From positions 1-8,153 of the forward strand of contig SXMI01000190.1 of assembly GCA_005777415.1 (NCBI GenBank): a DNA stretch of 8,153 bases, written 5' to 3'. The translations under genes and the position numbers were made by a program. How positions within the stretch are numbered: position 1 is the first letter of the stretch; every line of letters starts with the position of its first letter. Under the pieces are notes generated by a model. That model worked only from the letters and a program-made list of their open reading frames with translations, had not been told where the DNA came from and ran no database searches. Positions 4,328 to 8,153 of the stretch are shown here, one piece after another. Source of the stretch: Actinomycetota bacterium. Lineage in GTDB: Bacteria > Actinomycetota > Acidimicrobiia > Acidimicrobiales > Microtrichaceae.

Positions 4328-4351
4328 GGACCGGGCACCGCGGCCCGGTCC
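4328..4351. promoter_or_regulatory. 9-bp perfect inverted repeat upstream of comM
   Basis: GGACCGGGC (4328-4336) and GCCCGGTCC (4343-4351) are exact inverse complements separated by ACCGCG. The site ends 29 nt before the TACGGT element. It could be a regulator-binding palindrome for comM-dprA or simply an RNA stem; nothing else identifies a binding protein. Confidence 0.35.
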
Positions 4352-4380
4352 CGCGACCGTCGGAGCCGTCGTCCGGTCGC

Positions 4381-4386
4381 TACGGT
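4381..4386 (+). promoter_or_regulatory. Putative -10 element for comM
   Basis: TACGGT fits TAnnnT and resembles TACGAT before rplS and TACGCT before xerC. No acceptable -35 is seen 16-18 nt upstream. It lies 72 nt before the comM start codon. Confidence 0.3.
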
Positions 4387-4458
4387 CGGGCTCCGACGAG
4401 CCCCGGCTCGATCTGCTCGCAGCCCCGCTGCCCGACGTCCTGACCCGAGGGGTGGAGC

Positions 4459-5991
4459 GTGCTCGCGAGCGTTGCATCAGCGGTCCTGCAGGGCATCGAC
4501 GGTCACCATGTGCGCGTCGAGGTGCACGTCGCCGGAGGACTGCCGGCCTTCACCGTCGTGGGCCTGCCCGACGCGTCCTGTCGTGAGTCGCGTGACCGGG
4601 TCCGGGCCGCCGTCCTGAGCGCCGGGTTCCGGTTCCCGCCCGAACGCGTGACGGTCAACCTGGCCCCCACGAACCTCCGCAAGCACGGACCGGTGCTCGA
4701 CCTCCCGATCGCTCTCGCGCTGCTCGTGGCCAGTGGACAGCTCGACCACGAGTCCGTCGCCGGAGCGGCGTTCCTGGGTGAGCTGGGCCTCGACGGGTCG
4801 GTGCGCCGGATCGTGGGGGCCCTTCCCCTGGCCGAGGTCCTCGCCGACCGTCCCCTCGTGGTCCCGCTCGACGATCTGGACGAGGTCCGCCTCGTGGTGC
4901 CCGCCGCTCGGGGTGCGGCGTCCCTCCGGGCGCTCGTCGAGTCGCTGCGGGGCACGTCCCCCTGGCCCGAACCCGATCCGGAGCCACGGCGCGGCCGGGT
5001 GACGGCCGGTCCGGGCTGGTCGCCGGACCTGGCCGACGTCCACGGTCACCCGATCGGCCGGCTGGCGGTCGAGGTGGCGGCCGCTGGTGGTCACCACCTG
5101 CTGCTCGTGGGTCCGCCCGGGGCGGGCAAGACGATGCTCGCCGAGCGGCTCCCCGGGATCCTGCCCGATCTGTCGGAGTCGCAGGCGCTCGAGGTCGCCC
5201 GGGTTCGCTCGGCGGCCGGTGCTGAGGTCGGACCCGGCGAGCACCCCCGGGGGCTCCACCGCCGTCCGCCGTTCCGGTCGCCGCACCACACGGCCTCGGT
5301 GGTGGCGTTGGTGGGCGGCGGCAGCCGGGTCCTGCGGCCCGGCGAGATCAGCCTGGCGACCGGAGGCGTGCTCTTCCTCGACGAACTCGGCGAGTTCCCC
5401 GCCGCCCATCTCGACGCCCTCCGCCAACCGCTCGAGTCGGGCGTCGTCGACGTGGTCCGGGCCGCCGTGTCGGCCCGTCTCCCGGCCCGGTTCCTGCTGG
5501 TGGGCGCCACCAACCCCTGCCCGTGCGGGTTCGCCCCCGCTCCACGATGTCGCTGCGGTCCGGCCCAGCTCCAGCGGTACTCGCGTCGGCTGTCGGGGCC
5601 GGTGCTGGATCGCTTCGACCTGCGCGTCCGGCTGGACTCGCCGGATCCGGCCAGCCTCTTCGGCGGTCAGGGCGGCGCCGAGTCCTCTGCCGGAGTGCAG
5701 CGTCGGGTGGCAGCCGCCCGGGAGCGGGCGACCTCACGGGGCGTGCCGGCCAACCGGGCCCTTCGTGGGGCTGCGCTCGAGACGCACGCTCCGCTGACCG
5801 ACGAGGCCGTCCGGCTGCTCCGGGACCGCCTCGGCCGGGGGAGGCTGACCGTCCGCGGGTCCCAGCGGCTCCGGGCCGTGGCCCTCACCCTCCTCGACCT
5901 CTCCGGGGCCGAGGCCCCGATCGGTGCCGACGACCTGCTGGTCGCCGAGTGCCTCCGGGCCCAGGACGCCCTCCCGGGCGGTCCGGCGTGA
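4459..5991 (+). CDS. comM: ComM/YifB family Mg-chelatase-like AAA+ ATPase
   Basis: ComM-type proteins are hexameric AAA+ helicases; in naturally transformable bacteria ComM promotes branch migration while donor DNA integrates. The 510-residue product matches family length. It has the N-terminal ChlI/Lon-like domain (VHVAGGLPAFTVVGLPDASC, then VNLAPTNLRKHG), Walker A GPPGAGKT (218-225, Lys224), Walker B GVLFLDELGEF with Asp308-Glu309, a Cys cluster NPCPCG with RCRC (Cys354, 356, 364, 366), and SGPVLDRFDLRV (379-390) with a conserved Arg385. The C-terminal domain ends with SQRLRAVALTLLDLSGAE-type sequence. GTG at 4459 is chosen because GAGGGG (4447-4452) is 6 nt upstream and the product begins with the typical LASVASAVLQGID. 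Its stop overlaps the dprA start by 4 nt. Many non-transformable Actinobacteria also keep this gene, so competence is not implied. Confidence 0.96.
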   Translation: MLASVASAVLQGIDGHHVRVEVHVAGGLPAFTVVGLPDASCRESRDRVRAAVLSAGFRFPPERVTVNLAPTNLRKHGPVLDLPIALALLVASGQLDHESVAGAAFLGELGLDGSVRRIVGALPLAEVLADRPLVVPLDDLDEVRLVVPAARGAASLRALVESLRGTSPWPEPDPEPRRGRVTAGPGWSPDLADVHGHPIGRLAVEVAAAGGHHLLLVGPPGAGKTMLAERLPGILPDLSESQALEVARVRSAAGAEVGPGEHPRGLHRRPPFRSPHHTASVVALVGGGSRVLRPGEISLATGGVLFLDELGEFPAAHLDALRQPLESGVVDVVRAAVSARLPARFLLVGATNPCPCGFAPAPRCRCGPAQLQRYSRRLSGPVLDRFDLRVRLDSPDPASLFGGQGGAESSAGVQRRVAAARERATSRGVPANRALRGAALETHAPLTDEAVRLLRDRLGRGRLTVRGSQRLRAVALTLLDLSGAEAPIGADDLLVAECLRAQDALPGGPA

Positions 5992-7130
5992 CCCCGCTCC
6001 CGCACGAGGCCCACCTCGCGGCCATGGCCGGCCTCGACCTGGTCGGCCCGGCCACCCTCCAGCGCCTGGCGGCGCTCGGCGAACCCGGTGCGACCTGGGA
6101 GCGCCTGCGGACCGGCCGGTTGCCCGTCTCGGTCTGTGCCGCCCGGAGCGAACCACCCCGCGCCCAGCTCGATCGGTGGGTGGCGCAGGCCCGGACGATC
6201 GACCCGGTCGAGGTCTGGGACCGGCTCCGCCGTGCCGGCGTCGGGGTCGTCTCGCTGGGCGGTCCCGGCTATCCCGAGGCGCTGCGATCGGACCCGGACC
6301 CCCCGGTCCTGTTGTTCACACTCGGCGACCCGGCCACGCTCGATCAGCCCTGCGTCGCCGTGGTCGGGACCCGGAGGGCGACGGCCTACGGCCGGGGGGT
6401 CGCCCACGATCTGGGCCGGGACCTGGCTGCCCACGGGATCTGTGTGGTGTCGGGGCTGGCGCTCGGGATCGACGCGGCCGCCCACGCCGGGGCCTGTCAG
6501 GGAGGGGCCGGTCCGGCGGCCGTCGTCGGGGCGGGTCCGGACCGGCCCTGCCCCCGACCCAACCTGCCGCTCGCCCGACGGGTCGCCACGCTGGGGCTGC
6601 TCTGCTCCGAGCTGCCGCCGGGGGTCGGCGCCCAGCCCTGGAGGTTCCCGGTCAGGAACCGGATCGTCGCCGGACTCGCCCGGGTGGTGGTCGTGGTCGA
6701 GTCGGCGGCGACGGGCGGCTCGATGTCCACCGTCGAACACGCCGTCCTCAGGGACCGCACGGTGCTCGCCGTGCCCGGTCCCGTGGACGCACCGACGTCG
6801 GCGGGCTGCAACTCGCTGCTCGCCGAGGGCGCCGTCGTCTGCTCGGGCGTCGACGACGTCCTGGTGGCGCTGGGGGGAACGCCCGGAGCGGCCGCACCCC
6901 GACCGGACCACCGCGTGGCTCCCACCGGCGCCGCAGCAGTCGTCCTGGACGCCCTCGGCTGGCGGCCGGAGTCCGTGGAGTACCTCGTCACGGTGAGCGG
7001 CCTGCCGCTCCGGTCGCTGGTCGGCGAGCTCGAGCGGCTCGAGCGAGCCGGTTGGGTGGTGCGGCGCGACGGGTTCGTGGAGCGACTCGGTACCTCGGGC
7101 CGGGCCGTCGATCTCGGAGTGATCCCGTGA
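5988..7130 (+). CDS. dprA: DNA processing protein DprA
   Basis: DprA binds incoming single-stranded DNA in transformation and loads RecA on it. The 380-residue product has an N-terminal helical (SAM-like) region, a Rossmann-like core with VVGTRRATAYG (125-135), SGLALGIDAAAH (155-166) and RNRIVAGL (from Arg223), then AVPGPVDAPTSAGCN, and a C-terminal winged-helix domain (from about residue 318, with LVGELERLERAGWVVRRDG). GTG at 5988 overlaps the comM stop as GTGA, indicating translational coupling; an ATG 12 codons downstream would cut into the N-terminal domain. The segment usually reading LDRPYPPEN is PDRPCPRPN here, so the common Tyr is Cys and the Glu-Asn pair is Pro-Asn; the other motifs are intact. 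The pairing with comM is conserved in Actinobacteria. Confidence 0.96.
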   Translation: MTPLPHEAHLAAMAGLDLVGPATLQRLAALGEPGATWERLRTGRLPVSVCAARSEPPRAQLDRWVAQARTIDPVEVWDRLRRAGVGVVSLGGPGYPEALRSDPDPPVLLFTLGDPATLDQPCVAVVGTRRATAYGRGVAHDLGRDLAAHGICVVSGLALGIDAAAHAGACQGGAGPAAVVGAGPDRPCPRPNLPLARRVATLGLLCSELPPGVGAQPWRFPVRNRIVAGLARVVVVVESAATGGSMSTVEHAVLRDRTVLAVPGPVDAPTSAGCNSLLAEGAVVCSGVDDVLVALGGTPGAAAPRPDHRVAPTGAAAVVLDALGWRPESVEYLVTVSGLPLRSLVGELERLERAGWVVRRDGFVERLGTSGRAVDLGVIP

Positions 7131-7171
7131 TCGCCCGGGCGGCGGCGGGACGGCGAGGTCCTGAACCACAG

Positions 7172-7190
7172 GCGCTCGGCCCCGGAGCGC
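7172..7190 (+). terminator. Stem after dprA, terminator-like
   Basis: GCGCTC (7172-7177) pairs with GAGCGC (7185-7190) around a 7-nt loop, 41 nt after the dprA stop. No T-run follows. It is the only clear stem in the first half of the dprA-xerC gap and lies before a promoter-like element. Confidence 0.3.
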
Positions 7191-7252
7191 ACCGCCACCG
7201 GAGGTTGGGGACCGGCACGGAGCGAGTGGATGCCGCCACCTGTCGTGTTCGG

Positions 7253-7258
7253 TACGCT
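7253..7258 (+). promoter_or_regulatory. Putative -10 element for xerC
   Basis: TACGCT in the context GTTCGGTACGCTACG fits TAnnnT and lies 56 nt before the xerC start. ATGCCG at 7230-7235, 17 nt upstream, is a poor -35. The 184-nt gap from dprA suggests that xerC has its own promoter. Confidence 0.35.
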
Positions 7259-7314
7259 ACGTGCCGCCGCCCGGATCCCCGGGGGCTACAGGCTGCCGGC
7301 AGGAACGAGTCGAC

Positions 7315-8153
7315 GTGGACAGTGAGCGCGGGACGATCTCCACGCCGCGTGCCGCATGGTCGGTGCAGCGTTTCGCGGACTCGCTCGCAGTGGCGGAGTC
7401 GACGCGTGCGGCCTACGTCCGGGATGTCGAGTCGTTCGCCGACTGGGTCGTCCGACTCGGCGTCGACGGGCCGGAGCAGCTCACCCGCTCGCACGTCCGC
7501 GCGTACCTCGCCCACCTCACCACCCGGGGGCTGGCGCCGCGGACGATCGCCCGGCGGGCTGCGTCGCTCCGCCGGTACGCCGGCTGGCTCACCCGCACCG
7601 GCGTCGTCACCGTCGACCCGACCGCCGGGGTCTCCGCGCCCGGTGGAGCGGCCCGCCTCCCGCGGGTGCTCCGCGCCGACGAACTCCACCAGATACTCGA
7701 GGACCCGGCGATGCCGGCCGACGACCCGCTCGTCGAGCAGCGCGACCGTCTCGTCGTCGAGCTGCTCTACGGCTCCGGCCTCCGGGTCGCCGAGCTCTGT
7801 GGTCTGGACGTCGACTCCTGGGATCGTCGGGCCGCCACCGTCACGGTCTGGGGCAAGGGTTCGGTCCAGCGAGTGGTCCCGACCACCGACCCGACGGCCC
7901 GCCTGCTCGAGGCGTGGATCGACCGCGGTCGTGCCGCCTGGTCGGTGCGGTTCCCGGGCGATGCCGGGCCGGCGGTGTTCACGAACCGGCGCGGTCACCG
8001 CCTCGCGCCCCGGGACGTCCGCCGCATCCTCGACCGACGTTCCCCCGTGCCGACGCACCCGCACGCGCTGCGCCACACCTTCGCCACCCACCTGCTCGAC
8101 GGCGGCGCCGATCTCCGCGCCGTCCAGGAAATGCTCGGCCATTCCGACATCTC
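7315..8153 (+). CDS. xerC: Tyrosine recombinase XerC, 3'-truncated by the window end
   Basis: XerC with XerD resolves chromosome dimers at dif. The first 279 residues are present. The N-terminal core-binding SAM-like domain covers about residues 13-100 (VQRFADSLAVAESTRAAYVR, then LAPRTIARRAASLRRYAGWL). The catalytic domain shows Arg157 in LLYGSGLRVAEL, Lys181 in VWGKGSVQR, His250 and Arg253 in HPHALRHTFATHLL, and His276 in LGHSDIS. The nucleophilic tyrosine would lie about ten residues beyond the window. Other Xer-type recombinases look alike, but position after dprA matches chromosomal xerC in Mycobacterium, so a housekeeping enzyme is far likelier than an integrase. GTG at 7315 is preceded by AGGA (7301-7304) at 10-nt spacing; internal GTG codons would cut the first helix. 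Confidence 0.93.
   Translation, partial: MDSERGTISTPRAAWSVQRFADSLAVAESTRAAYVRDVESFADWVVRLGVDGPEQLTRSHVRAYLAHLTTRGLAPRTIARRAASLRRYAGWLTRTGVVTVDPTAGVSAPGGAARLPRVLRADELHQILEDPAMPADDPLVEQRDRLVVELLYGSGLRVAELCGLDVDSWDRRAATVTVWGKGSVQRVVPTTDPTARLLEAWIDRGRAAWSVRFPGDAGPAVFTNRRGHRLAPRDVRRILDRRSPVPTHPHALRHTFATHLLDGGADLRAVQEMLGHSDI

Larger units (their letters stand above)
4176..4458. other. Divergent intergenic region between the small membrane-protein gene and comM
   Basis: No convincing coding sequence is seen on either strand in these 283 nt; open frames here are low-complexity and antisense-like. The least GC-rich part, near 4271-4291, contains GATACT on the minus strand (4286-4291), a poor -10 candidate for the two small genes that would give a leader of about 100 nt. 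Other content is listed separately: an 11-bp direct repeat within a G-quadruplex motif, a 9-bp inverted repeat and a TACGGT element toward comM. Confidence 0.5.

Noticed and set aside
4175..4477. Minus-strand 100-codon frame whose TGA overlaps the membrane-protein ATG (TGATG)
   Set aside because: The overlap is a classic coupling pattern, but the product is Ser/Arg/Pro-rich with no fold-like pattern and reaches into the comM coding start, so it looks like an antisense shadow.
3714..4586. Long + strand open frame of 290 codons across the 3.7-4.6 kb region
   Set aside because: It is repetitive and low-complexity (Glu-Pro-Gly repeats come from the 15-bp array), runs antisense to the zinc-ribbon and membrane-protein genes, and overlaps the comM start.
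6988..8142. Minus-strand 384-codon frame opposite xerC
   Set aside because: High-GC antisense frames are often open; the product has no recognisable motif, while the + strand encodes a full set of tyrosine-recombinase catalytic residues.
7315..8153. Mobile-element integrase or integron-type recombinase
   Set aside because: The sequence and its place after dprA match chromosomal XerC; no attachment site, tRNA gene or cargo is seen.

Overview
The window is a very GC-rich stretch (by eye about 70% G+C or more, with almost every third codon position G or C) from a high-GC actinobacterium. The gene order ffh, rpsP, KH-domain gene, rimM, trmD, rplS, yraN, comM/yifB, dprA, xerC is the conserved actinobacterial order, as in Mycobacterium. 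The compact arrangement and the -10-like elements of the form TACGnT suggest the class Acidimicrobiia, but that placement is inference and no 16S gene is present to test it.

Layout on the + strand: the 3' part of ffh (1-778), then a 171-nt gap with a terminator-like hairpin and two further stems just before rpsP. A tight translation/tRNA-modification operon follows: rpsP (950-1222), khpA (1233-1499), rimM (1505-2020) and trmD (2029-2763), with gaps of 5-10 nt. After trmD come a GC hairpin, a putative promoter and a structured leader, then rplS (2927-3271) with a strong terminator-like stem. yraN (3354-3701) follows. The lepB and rnhB genes that often sit between rplS and yraN in Actinobacteria are absent.

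The 3.7-4.2 kb stretch is the unusual part. On the minus strand lie a 36-residue single-membrane-helix protein (4065-4175), too short for ordinary gene calling, and downstream of it a 70-residue zinc-ribbon-like protein (3768-3980). Both are in the same reading frame. Each ends inside a 15-bp tandem repeat that contains its own TGA stop. A G-quadruplex motif and a 9-bp inverted repeat occupy the divergent gap before comM.

The right part is comM (4459-5991) and dprA (5988-7130), overlapping by 4 nt, then a gap with a -10-like element and the first 279 codons of xerC (from 7315, truncated by the window end). ComM and DprA process incoming single-stranded DNA in transformation. XerC resolves chromosome dimers. 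YraN is a predicted PD-(D/E)XK-fold nuclease-like protein. So the window joins protein targeting and ribosome biogenesis on the left to DNA processing on the right. Most of it is conserved core genome; the candidates for something new are the two small minus-strand genes with their stop-codon repeats, the structured r-protein leaders, and a substitution at the TrmD catalytic-base position.
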